DNA from: Zwartia vadi
Lineage (GTDB): Bacteria > Pseudomonadota > Gammaproteobacteria > Burkholderiales > Burkholderiaceae_B
Length of the DNA stretch: 64,000 nt
Reading direction: 5' to 3'
Assembly: GCF_030410375.1 (NCBI RefSeq)
Contig: NZ_JAUHHE010000003.1
Coordinates: 124,001-188,000, forward strand
A program made the translations under genes and the position numbers. The notes under the pieces were generated by a model. The model was given only the letters and a program-made list of their open reading frames with translations, did not search any database and had not been told where the DNA came from. Positions 18,859-27,362 of this stretch are shown here, one piece after another. Numbering within the stretch: the stretch's first letter is position 1; each line of letters starts with the position of its first letter.

Positions 18859-20220
18859 TCACTCGGATGGACGCAAGCTCGCATGCAGTACGTCGAGTCG
18901 CTCTGCGCGCTGCGCCGCAGACGCACTTGTCACGCCCACAGCCACGACAGACCCATCAAGACTTAAAGTAAAGTCAAAATCGCCGGTGAGCGTGATGATT
19001 GCGTCGAGATGACCGGTTTGAAGTGCGCGCATCGCTGCACCCGCCATTTTGGGATCTGCAAAGGCCACAGACGAAAAAAGCTCTGTTCCCTCATGATCGA
19101 GAAAGCGAAAGCGAAACTGACCTGCCTCGTCGCGGAAACTGACGAAGCGCGCGCCCTTCCCCCCGCCTTTGCCTTGCTTGGCTGGACGTGAGTTTGACTC
19201 AGTAGCGAGTGTGCGTAACCCGACTGCCTGACGCAATTCATGCATAAAGGGGGTGGCAATCGCACGGGCTTTGCGCGCTCCTTCCTGAAGAATGTCTTCG
19301 ATTCGACCAGGATGTGCCATCAGATTTTCATAGTTTTCGCGCAACGGCCCAAGCTCCTGCTCGATCCGCCCACACAACTTCTGTTTGGCATCCCCCCAAC
19401 CCATTCCCTGCGTCAGCTCTTGGTGAAACGCAGTTGTTTCTGCTGGTTTGGCAAAAGCCTTATAAATCAGATAAAGATGCGATGCCTCTGCATCCTTGGG
19501 CTCTCCGGGCCCGCGCGAGTCCGTCACAATGCGCGCAACGGCTGCCTTGAGCGCACGGGCGCCCCCCTCAAACAAGGGGATAGTATTGTTATAACTCTTG
19601 GACATTTTACGACCGTCCAAGCCAGGCAAGGTCGCCACATCCTCGGCGATGACCGCCTCAGGCAGAACGAAAAAATCTTTGCCGCGCCCGAACAAGTGAT
19701 TAAACCGTTGAGCGATATCGCGTGCCATCTCAAGATGCTGCGTCTGATCACGCCCCACGGGTACCTTATGCGCATTGAACATCAAAATATCCGCGGCCAT
19801 CAGAATGGGATATGAGAACAACCCCATATTAATGCCGTCATCAGGATCAACGCTCTTGGCGATATTTTGATCAACAGAGGCTTTGTAAGCATGCGCACGA
19901 TTCATGAGACCCTTGGCGGTCACACACGTCAACATCCAGCAGAGCTCGGGGATTTCGGGCACATCAGACTGTCGATAAAAAGTGACACGCTCCGGATCAA
20001 GGCCAGCAGCCAGCCAAGTCGCAGCGATTTCAAGACGCGAACGCGCGATTCGCTCAGCATCTTCACATTTGATCAGGGCGTGATAATCAGCCAAAAAGAA
20101 AAACGCATCTACATTTTTCTCAAGACTTGCCTGAATCGCGGGACGAATCGCACCAACATAATTTCCAAGATGCGGGGTACCCGACGTCGTGATGCCGGTG
20201 AGAACGCGCGTATTCATCAT
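18859..20220 (-). CDS. trpS: tryptophanyl-tRNA synthetase with C-terminal YegP-like extension
   Basis: A class I aminoacyl-tRNA synthetase that charges tRNA-Trp. The HIGH-equivalent is HLGN (17-20) and the KMSKS motif is at 205-209. The protein is 453 residues, against about 330-340 for the E. coli-type enzyme. The extra 118 residues from about 336 start with a Gly/Lys linker, then a stretch (FVSFRDEAGQFRFRFLDHEG) that resembles the small YegP/DUF1508 fold. Its job is unknown; tRNA or partner binding is a guess. The start is one of two adjacent ATGs (20220 or 20217). zapE ends 8 bp upstream. Confidence 0.95.
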   Translation of the reverse strand: MMNTRVLTGITTSGTPHLGNYVGAIRPAIQASLEKNVDAFFFLADYHALIKCEDAERIARSRLEIAATWLAAGLDPERVTFYRQSDVPEIPELCWMLTCVTAKGLMNRAHAYKASVDQNIAKSVDPDDGINMGLFSYPILMAADILMFNAHKVPVGRDQTQHLEMARDIAQRFNHLFGRGKDFFVLPEAVIAEDVATLPGLDGRKMSKSYNNTIPLFEGGARALKAAVARIVTDSRGPGEPKDAEASHLYLIYKAFAKPAETTAFHQELTQGMGWGDAKQKLCGRIEQELGPLRENYENLMAHPGRIEDILQEGARKARAIATPFMHELRQAVGLRTLATESNSRPAKQGKGGGKGARFVSFRDEAGQFRFRFLDHEGTELFSSVAFADPKMAGAAMRALQTGHLDAIITLTGDFDFTLSLDGSVVAVGVTSASAAQRAERLDVLHASLRPSE

Positions 20221-20227
20221 ATCGACC

Positions 20228-21319
20228 TTAAAGACTCACTGTATCGCGCTGCTCGGAGTCCAGATACTCTTTGGACTGCATCTCTAAAATGCGCGAGACG
20301 GTGCGATGAAACTCGTTGGACATTGGACCGGAGGTGTAAATCTCCTCTGGCTCACACGCAGCTGACATGATCAATTTGACTTTGTGATCATAGAACACAT
20401 CGATCAGCCAAGTGAATCTTCTCGCCTCTGAGGCGTGTTTGGGTCCCATTTTGGGGACCTCGGATAGAATCACCGCATGAAAGCGGCTCGCGATCTCGAG
20501 ATAGTCGTTCTGTGAGCGCGGACCGCCGCACAAGGTTGCGAAATCAAACCAAACCACACTCCCCGCACGTTTTTTAGCGGTGATCTCCCGGTGCTCAATC
20601 AACAGCACGGGATCCTGCGGCGGGGTGTCGGATAACTGAGCAAAAGCGTCTTGCAACGCTTGGTCTGCCTGGGGGCCCAACGGCGTGTGATAACACTTGA
20701 CCTGCTCGAGCGTACGGCGACGGTAATCGATCCCCGCATCCACATTCAGAATATCCATCCGGTCTTTAATCAAGGCGATTGCGGGCAAAATCCGATCGCG
20801 ATGCAAACCGTCAGGGTAGAGCAATGAGGGCTCGTAATTGGACGTCATCACGAATGACGTTCCGTACTCGAAAAATTTGAGTAATAGGCGGTAAAGAATC
20901 ATGGCATCGGCGACATCCGAGACATGAAACTCATCGAAACAGATCAAGCGATAGCGCTTGGAAATCCGCTTGGCAACCTCATCGAGAGGATCTTGCATGC
21001 CTTTGACTTCGTCGAGCTGACGATGCACGCTACGCATGAACTCATGGAAATGCAAACGCGTCTTACGCTTGACGGGAACGGTCGCATAGAACGCGTCCAT
21101 CAAAAAGCTTTTCCCGCGCCCGACACCTCCCCAAAGATAAACACCTCTTGGTACGTCGGGTCGCTTGAACAGGCGTTTGACTGCACTGGAACGATCACTT
21201 TTAAAGGCGATCCAGTCATCAAAATACTTTTGCAAACGCTCAATGGCGACGCGCTGAGCGGGGTCTGGCTGATAACCGCGCTCAGCCAGACTGCTCTCAT
21301 AATATTGAAGAACGTTCAA
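20228..21319 (-). CDS. zapE: cell division ATPase ZapE (AFG1-like)
   Basis: A 363-residue P-loop ATPase. Walker A is GGVGRGKS (64-71), Walker B/DEFHV is at about 127-132 (LICFDEFHVSD), and an arginine-finger region with TSNYEPSLLYPDGL follows. ZapE associates with FtsZ in E. coli, and eukaryotic AFG1 homologues act in mitochondrial protein quality control. The frame has only a TTG start (21319), with no in-frame ATG or GTG back to the upstream stop. It lies 48 bp downstream of lpdA in the same direction; odhAB-lpdA-zapE is a common betaproteobacterial order. Confidence 0.93.
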   Translation of the reverse strand: MNVLQYYESSLAERGYQPDPAQRVAIERLQKYFDDWIAFKSDRSSAVKRLFKRPDVPRGVYLWGGVGRGKSFLMDAFYATVPVKRKTRLHFHEFMRSVHRQLDEVKGMQDPLDEVAKRISKRYRLICFDEFHVSDVADAMILYRLLLKFFEYGTSFVMTSNYEPSLLYPDGLHRDRILPAIALIKDRMDILNVDAGIDYRRRTLEQVKCYHTPLGPQADQALQDAFAQLSDTPPQDPVLLIEHREITAKKRAGSVVWFDFATLCGGPRSQNDYLEIASRFHAVILSEVPKMGPKHASEARRFTWLIDVFYDHKVKLIMSAACEPEEIYTSGPMSNEFHRTVSRILEMQSKEYLDSEQRDTVSL

Positions 21320-21367
21320 AGGATTCGCACAAAAGTGCTTCCGGAAAAGTACGTCAGTAAAGACGCA

Positions 21368-22798
21368 TCAAAAATTGAGGGTACGCTTGTCAACTGCCAA
21401 AGCTGCCTCTTTCATGGACTCTGACAAGGTCGGATGCGCATGACAGATGCGTGCGATGTCTTCGGCTGCACCACGGAACTCCATGATGGTCACAGCTTCG
21501 GCGATCAGCTCAGAGGCCATCGGACCGATAATGTGCACACCAAGCACTTCGTCGGTCACCGCGTCGGCCAGGATCTTCACGAAACCAGTCGTATCGCCTA
21601 AAGCGCGTGCACGGCCATTGGCCAGGAAGGGGAAGCTTCCAGCCTTGTAAGCGCGTCCAGAGGCTTTGAGCTGTTGCTCAGTCTGGCCCACCCAGGAGAT
21701 CTCAGGCGAGGTGTAGATGACCCAAGGAATCGTGTCAAAGTTGACATGACCATGTTGTCCGCCAATACGCTCGGCGACTGCAACACCCTCTTCTTCGGCT
21801 TTATGGGCTAGCATGGGGCCGCGCACCACATCACCTACCGCCCAGACATTAGGCAAGTTGGTTTTGCAGTCAGCATCCACCACAATAAAACCACGCTCGT
21901 CGAGCTTGAGACCCACGGCATCAGCATTGAGACCACCGGTGTAAGGAACGCGGCCGATTGAGACAATAAGCTTGTCGACGACGAGCTTTTGCTCGGCGCC
22001 TGAGGCGTCCGTGTAGGGAACCGTGACTTGCTTGGCCGTTGCTTTGATCTCGCCAAGTTTGACGCCCATATGGATGGATAGGCCCTGCTTGGTGAAAATT
22101 TTGTGCGCTTCTTTGGCGACCTGCGTATCAACCGCAGCCAGAAACTCAGGCATGGCCTCCAAAACGGTGACTTCAGCACCGAGTCGACGCCAGACGCTGC
22201 CCATTTCAAGACCAATGACACCAGCACCAATGACACCCAACTTCTTGGGCACCGCGCCGATATTCAAGGCACCGTCGTTGGACAGAATCTGTTGCTCGTC
22301 AAAGGGCAAACCGGGCAGCTCGCGTGCGGATGATCCCGTTGCGATCACGACGTGTTTGCCAACGATATCAGCCTCGGTCGTACCCGAAACCTTGATCGCC
22401 CAGCCGCCTTCTGTTTGGCCCACAAACGAGCCCTTGCCGTGAAAAAACGTGATTTTGTTCTTTTTGAAGAGATACAAAATGCCATCGTTGTTTTGCTTCA
22501 CGACGCTATTTTTACGACCGATCATTTTGTCGAGTTTGAGCGAGACGCCCTTGACCTCGATACCATGCTCAACAAAGTGATGGTTGACTTGCTCGTAATG
22601 CTCGGACGATTGCAACAGAGCCTTGGAGGGAATGCATCCTACGTTGGTGCACGTACCACCTGGCGCAGGACCGCCCTGCCCGTTCTGCCAGGCATCAATA
22701 CATGCGACGGTTTTACCCAGTTGGGCTGCACGGATCGCGGCGATATATCCGCCGGGGCCTGCACCAATCACTACGACATCAAATTGATTCGAAGACAT
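21368..22798 (-). CDS. lpdA: dihydrolipoyl dehydrogenase (E3)
   Basis: A 476-residue FAD enzyme that reoxidises the lipoyl groups of 2-oxoacid dehydrogenases with NAD+. The FAD motif is GAGPGGY (12-18), the redox disulfide is C50/C55 (GGTCTNVGCIPSK), the NAD motif is GAGVIGLEMG, and the catalytic His-Glu pair lies in HAHPTLSE near the C-terminus. It follows odhB by 12 bp, so this copy serves 2-oxoglutarate dehydrogenase. GGAAAA precedes the ATG. Confidence 0.96.
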   Translation of the reverse strand: MSSNQFDVVVIGAGPGGYIAAIRAAQLGKTVACIDAWQNGQGGPAPGGTCTNVGCIPSKALLQSSEHYEQVNHHFVEHGIEVKGVSLKLDKMIGRKNSVVKQNNDGILYLFKKNKITFFHGKGSFVGQTEGGWAIKVSGTTEADIVGKHVVIATGSSARELPGLPFDEQQILSNDGALNIGAVPKKLGVIGAGVIGLEMGSVWRRLGAEVTVLEAMPEFLAAVDTQVAKEAHKIFTKQGLSIHMGVKLGEIKATAKQVTVPYTDASGAEQKLVVDKLIVSIGRVPYTGGLNADAVGLKLDERGFIVVDADCKTNLPNVWAVGDVVRGPMLAHKAEEEGVAVAERIGGQHGHVNFDTIPWVIYTSPEISWVGQTEQQLKASGRAYKAGSFPFLANGRARALGDTTGFVKILADAVTDEVLGVHIIGPMASELIAEAVTIMEFRGAAEDIARICHAHPTLSESMKEAALAVDKRTLNF

Positions 22799-22810
22799 AA
22801 ATTTTCCAGC

Positions 22811-24058
22811 TTAGATTTCAAGCAGCATGCGCTGCGGATCTTCGAGCGCCTCTTTCATGGCGACCAAGCCCAGAACCGCTTCGCGGCCATCGATAATGCG
22901 GTGGTCATAAGACATCGCAAGGTAGTTGATCGGACGAATCACAATCTGACCCTTTTCAACCACGGCACGCTCTTTAGTTGCATGCACACCCAAAATCGCG
23001 GATTGCGGTGGATTGATAATCGGAGTCGAGAGCATTGAACCAAACACCCCACCGTTCGAGATCGAGAATGTACCGCCAGTCATCTCTTCGATGCCGAGCT
23101 TGCCTTCGGAAGCACGTTTACCAAAGTCAGCAATCGTCTTTTCGATTTCAGCGATCGTCAACTGATCCGCATTCCGCAGGATGGGTACCACCAGACCGCG
23201 CGGGCTACCTACGGCGATACCGATGTCGAAGTAACCGTGATAAATGATGTCCTTGCCATCAACAGAGGCGTTCAAAATTGGGTAGCGCTTCAGCGCAGCA
23301 ACAGCAGCTTTCACAAAGAAGGACATGAAACCAAGCTTGACGCCGTGCTCTTTTTCGAACTTGTCTTTGTAGAGGTTACGCAGGTCAATCACGCCTTGCA
23401 TATTGACCTCGTTGAAGGTGGTCAAAATGGCATTATCTTGCTGCGACTGCAACAGACGCTCGGCAACACGGGCGCGCAAACGGCTCATTGGCACACGCTG
23501 CTCTGGACGACCATCAAGCGACTGTGTCATCGGAACAGAGGGATTCGCAAGCGCGACTTTTGGCGCTGCAGCTGGAGCCGCAGGTGCAGAAGAGGCACCA
23601 AGCGCATCGCCCTTGGTAATGCGGCCATCGCGTCCCGAACCAGCAACCGAAGCAGCTGAAACACCCTTGTCAGCCAGGATCTTAGCTGCGGCAGGAGATG
23701 CAATACCTGCTGCGGAATTTGAGGCAGAAGCTGGGGCGGCGGGGGCGGCGGGGGCAGCGACAGGTGCGGCAACAGCGGCAGCGGGCGCGGCGGAGGCAGC
23801 CGACGCAACTGCCTTTCCATCCGTATCGATACGCGCGAGCACTTCACCAGAAGTGACCATGCTGCCATCACCTTTGACGATTTCAGACAAGATGCCAGAG
23901 GCGGGAGCAGGAACCTCGAGAACGACTTTGTCGGTTTCAACTTCGATTAGGATCTCGTCAGCCTGCACAGCTTCGCCAGGCTTCTTTTTCCAGGTCAAAA
24001 GTGTCGCTTCTGACACCGATTCAGATAACTGTGGAACAACAACGTCTGTGATTGCCAT
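22811..24058 (-). CDS. odhB: 2-oxoglutarate dehydrogenase E2, dihydrolipoyllysine succinyltransferase
   Basis: The 415-residue core of the 2-oxoglutarate dehydrogenase complex (also called sucB), which transfers succinyl from lipoate to CoA. It has a single lipoyl domain with Lys44 in ETDKVVLE, and an Ala/Pro-rich swinging linker at about 85-125. A peripheral subunit-binding domain follows (SPAAAKILADKGV...GRDGRITKGD), then the acyltransferase domain ending with SYDHRIIDGREAV. The subunit order and gene order odhA-odhB-lpdA are typical. Confidence 0.96.
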   Translation of the reverse strand: MAITDVVVPQLSESVSEATLLTWKKKPGEAVQADEILIEVETDKVVLEVPAPASGILSEIVKGDGSMVTSGEVLARIDTDGKAVASAASAAPAAAVAAPVAAPAAPAAPASASNSAAGIASPAAAKILADKGVSAASVAGSGRDGRITKGDALGASSAPAAPAAAPKVALANPSVPMTQSLDGRPEQRVPMSRLRARVAERLLQSQQDNAILTTFNEVNMQGVIDLRNLYKDKFEKEHGVKLGFMSFFVKAAVAALKRYPILNASVDGKDIIYHGYFDIGIAVGSPRGLVVPILRNADQLTIAEIEKTIADFGKRASEGKLGIEEMTGGTFSISNGGVFGSMLSTPIINPPQSAILGVHATKERAVVEKGQIVIRPINYLAMSYDHRIIDGREAVLGLVAMKEALEDPQRMLLEI

Positions 24059-24097
24059 TATATTTTTTCCGTAATTGGATGAATGCGTTTTCTGGAT

Positions 24098-26965
24098 TTA
24101 TTTCGTCAGCATGAAAGTCTTGAACTTGCCAAACGCCTGCTCGACCAGCGCTTTCTGCTGTTCGAGGTGTTTGGCGAGATAACCGACGGCAGGCGAGGCA
24201 GACGCTGCGCGACCTGCATAACCAAGTTTTTGACCACTAGTCATGTTCTGATAGAGATGATGCTGAACATAGAACCAAGGACCTTGATTCTGTGGCTCGT
24301 CCTGAACCCAGACCACTTCCGTTGCCTTCGGGTACTTGCGCAACTCGGCTTCAAAAGTCTTGTGCGCGAAGGGATACAACTGCTCAACGCGAATAATCGC
24401 AACAGAGTTGTCTTTGCGCTCACGACGACCATTGACGAGATCGTAATAAACCTTGCCCGAACAGACCAAGACACGCTTGACGGAAGAGGCGTTGATGGAC
24501 TCGTCCACCTCGGCAATGATTGGACGGAAACGTCCAGTTGCCAGATCGGACAAAGGCGAACCAGCATCCTTGTTACGAAGTAACGACTTGGGTGTCAGGA
24601 TCACCAAGGGCTTGCGGAATTGGCGAATCATCTGACGACGCAACAGATGGAAAATCTGTGCAGCTGTGGTAGGCTGAACGACCTGGATATTGTTGTCTGC
24701 GCAAAGCTGCAGGAAACGCTCGATACGTGCAGAAGAGTGCTCCGGGCCCTGACCTTCGTAACCGTGCGGCAACATCATCGTCAAGCCTGACTGACGACCC
24801 CACTTCGCCTCTCCAGAAACGATGAACTGGTCAATCACGACTTGGGCGCCGTTGACGAAGTCACCGAACTGCGCTTCCCAAATTGTGAGTGTCTTGGGAT
24901 CTGCGCAAGAGTAACCGTATTCAAAACCCAGCACGGCTTCTTCGGACAAGACGGAGTCGATCACCGTGAAAGGTGCCTGACCATCCGCCACGTGCTGCAA
25001 TGGAATATAAGTACCATCATCCCAACGCTCACGATTTTGATCGTGAAGCACAGCATGACGGTGCGTAAAGGTACCGCGTCCTGAGTCCTGACCCGTGATG
25101 CGCACGGCATAGCCTGCGGCTACCAAGGTTGCAAAGGCCAAGTGCTCGCCCATCCCCCAGTCAAGATTCATCTCCCCTCGCGCCATCGCGCGACGGTCAT
25201 TCAATAGCTTGGTTACCAGCGAATGCGGAGTAAATCCTTCAGGTACAACGGTCAGCTTTTCACCGATACGCTTGAGCTCTGTGATCGGCACAGCCGTATC
25301 GGCCTGATCGGTCCACTTGGCATTAAGGTATGGTGACCAATCAATCGCATATTTGCTCTTGTAGTCAGTCAAAACGGGCTCGATCGTCCGGCGACCGTCT
25401 TCCATGTACTGACGATAGTCTTTGACAAGCTGCTCGGCATCGCCCTCCTTGAGTACGCCCTGTGCGACGAGCTTGTCGGCATAGAGTTTACGTGTACCGG
25501 GATGCGCGCCAATCGTCTTATACATCAGAGGTTGAGTCAGGGAAGGCGTGTCTTGCTCGTTGTGACCGAGTTTACGGAAACAGACGATATCCACGACGAC
25601 ATCCTTGCCGAACTGCATGCGGAAATCCAGTGCCAAACGCGTGGCAAAGACCACTGCTTCGGGATCATCACCGTTCACATGGAAAACGGGCGCCTCGATC
25701 ATCTTGGAGACGTCGGTACAGTAGATGGTCGAACGGGTATCGCGTGGATCGGAAGTCGTGAAACCGATCTGGTTATTAATCACCAGATGAACCGTACCAC
25801 CCGTACCGTAACCGCGAGTTTCAGCCAAGTTGAGTGTTTCCATCACAACACCCTGACCTGCAAAGGCGGCATCACCGTGCACCAAAACAGGCAGGACTTG
25901 CTTGTAACCATCGGCACCACGACGCTCCTGGCGAGCGCGCACACTGCCCTCGACGACTGGGTTCACAATCTCGAGGTGGGAGGGGTTAAAAGCCAGTGAC
26001 AGATGGACCGGACCACCGCGCGTGGACAAATCGCTGGAAAAACCGTTGTGGTATTTCACATCGCCATCGGTCAGACCTTCGGCATGGTGACCTTCGAACT
26101 CGGCGAACAAATCACCGGGCATTTTGCCCATGATGTTGACCAGCATATTCAAACGTCCGCGGTGAGCCATACCCACGACGATTTCCTGAACACCTGACTC
26201 GCCAGCGTGATTGACGACTTCGTCCATCGAGGCGATGAAGCTGTCTCCGCCCTCAAGCGAAAAGCGTTTTTGACCCACATATTTCGTATGGAGGAAACGC
26301 TCAAGGCCTTCGGCCTCGGTCAGTTGCTGCAGGATGTGACGCTTGCGGTCAGCTGTAAAAGTCGGGGCGCCGAGTGTCGACTCGAGGCGCTCCTGAACCC
26401 AGCGCTTCACGGCGGGATCCGAGGCGTGCATGAACTCCGCACCGATCGAGCGGCAATAGGTATCACGCAGCGCTTTCAAGATTTCGCGCAACGTCATCGT
26501 TGTCGCTTTGGTGAAATACGTATTGGTGGCAGAGAAAACCTGATCGAGGTCTGCCTCGGTCAAACCATAAAATGCCGGATCCAATTCAGGGATGCTCGGG
26601 CGGTCATGCCGCTTAAGAGGATCAAGGTCTGCCCAACGTGAACCGAGCGAACGATACGCGGCAATGATGGATTGAACGTGGACTTGTTTCATCGCGACCG
26701 CAAGATCGGGCTCCTGACCACGCTGAACAAAAGCATTGGCTTTTGCACGCTGTGCAAAGGATTCGATGATGGGTGCGTGGGCCTGGTCGCGAGTCGCTTC
26801 CTGGCCATCCGTTGCCGGCATGTGCTGCAACTGGTCGAAATAATTCCGCCAATTATCAGGAACCGAACCTGGATTATCCAGATAGGCTTCGTAGAGTTCT
26901 TCTACGTAGGGCGCATTGCCCCCAAAGAGGTAAGAGTTTTGTAGAGATTCGAGTTCTGATGACAT
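24098..26965 (-). CDS. odhA: 2-oxoglutarate dehydrogenase E1 component
   Basis: A 955-residue thiamine diphosphate enzyme (also called sucA) that decarboxylates 2-oxoglutarate and succinylates the lipoyl domain of OdhB. Family features include the N-terminal YVEELYEAYLDNP segment, the substrate-binding GMAHRGRLN, the ThDP/Mg site around GDAAFAGQG and NNQIGFTTS, and a C-terminal domain with RNKDAGSPLSDL. Length is normal. It is first in the odhA-odhB-lpdA-zapE series. A possible -10 (TATACT, minus strand, 27101-27096) lies about 130 bp upstream. Confidence 0.97.
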   Translation of the reverse strand: MSSELESLQNSYLFGGNAPYVEELYEAYLDNPGSVPDNWRNYFDQLQHMPATDGQEATRDQAHAPIIESFAQRAKANAFVQRGQEPDLAVAMKQVHVQSIIAAYRSLGSRWADLDPLKRHDRPSIPELDPAFYGLTEADLDQVFSATNTYFTKATTMTLREILKALRDTYCRSIGAEFMHASDPAVKRWVQERLESTLGAPTFTADRKRHILQQLTEAEGLERFLHTKYVGQKRFSLEGGDSFIASMDEVVNHAGESGVQEIVVGMAHRGRLNMLVNIMGKMPGDLFAEFEGHHAEGLTDGDVKYHNGFSSDLSTRGGPVHLSLAFNPSHLEIVNPVVEGSVRARQERRGADGYKQVLPVLVHGDAAFAGQGVVMETLNLAETRGYGTGGTVHLVINNQIGFTTSDPRDTRSTIYCTDVSKMIEAPVFHVNGDDPEAVVFATRLALDFRMQFGKDVVVDIVCFRKLGHNEQDTPSLTQPLMYKTIGAHPGTRKLYADKLVAQGVLKEGDAEQLVKDYRQYMEDGRRTIEPVLTDYKSKYAIDWSPYLNAKWTDQADTAVPITELKRIGEKLTVVPEGFTPHSLVTKLLNDRRAMARGEMNLDWGMGEHLAFATLVAAGYAVRITGQDSGRGTFTHRHAVLHDQNRERWDDGTYIPLQHVADGQAPFTVIDSVLSEEAVLGFEYGYSCADPKTLTIWEAQFGDFVNGAQVVIDQFIVSGEAKWGRQSGLTMMLPHGYEGQGPEHSSARIERFLQLCADNNIQVVQPTTAAQIFHLLRRQMIRQFRKPLVILTPKSLLRNKDAGSPLSDLATGRFRPIIAEVDESINASSVKRVLVCSGKVYYDLVNGRRERKDNSVAIIRVEQLYPFAHKTFEAELRKYPKATEVVWVQDEPQNQGPWFYVQHHLYQNMTSGQKLGYAGRAASASPAVGYLAKHLEQQKALVEQAFGKFKTFMLTK

Positions 26966-27362
26966 TTTAGCGCTTCACCTATTCGGGTGCTTCACCCGTT
27001 ACGATGCAGGAATACCTTCCGTTTTCTCGGCCAAACCGATTTGCGGATAGCGGGGCAGAAGGCGGTTGTTTAATAGCCTTAAGAGCCGGCATATAAGTAT
27101 AACCCCAAGCTTTTAATTGTTTTCGATATTCTTGTCAGAAATCAACGCTTGCGCAGCCAAGCGTCAGACGAACACCACAGACACTGCCACTACCAACAAA
27201 GTTTAATGAGGCCTAAAAATGCTGCGTCGCAATATATTCATGTCGCAGCGCAAGACAATTGCTGCGCCGCAAAATCGAAATACGCACCGATTTGATGCCA
27301 GATGCTGCGCTTGCCTGTAAGCTTGACTTCACTTTTATTCACTCTCCTTCTTGAAGAAAGCT
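26966..27362. promoter_or_regulatory. odhA/maeB divergent regulatory region
   Basis: The largest gene-free stretch of the window (397 bp). It must carry the odhA and maeB promoters. Going right, it holds a possible odhA -10 (27101-27096, minus strand) and a perfect 7-bp inverted repeat ACGCTTG/CAAGCGT at 27145-27164. Next come the TGC/GCA repeat cluster described separately (27219-27272) and a partial fourth copy near 27302-27315. A weak TTGCCT-16-TTTTAT pair (27311-27338) could serve maeB. No open reading frame there looks real. Confidence 0.5.
27219..27272. repeat. three near-palindromic TGC/GCA elements at ~20-bp spacing upstream of maeB
   Basis: Three 14-bp elements start at 27219 (ATGCTGCGTCGCAA), 27240 (ATGTCGCAGCGCAA) and 27259 (TTGCTGCGCCGCAA). 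The last fits TTGCnGCGCnGCAA. Start-to-start spacing is 21 and 19 bp, two helical turns, so all three face the same side of the DNA. A partial copy (ATGCTGCG) starts at 27302, another 43 bp on. This layout is typical of a cooperative operator. The first and third match CTGC-N3-GCA, close to the CTGC-N3/4-GCAG motif reported for Paracoccus PhaR. Confidence 0.55.
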
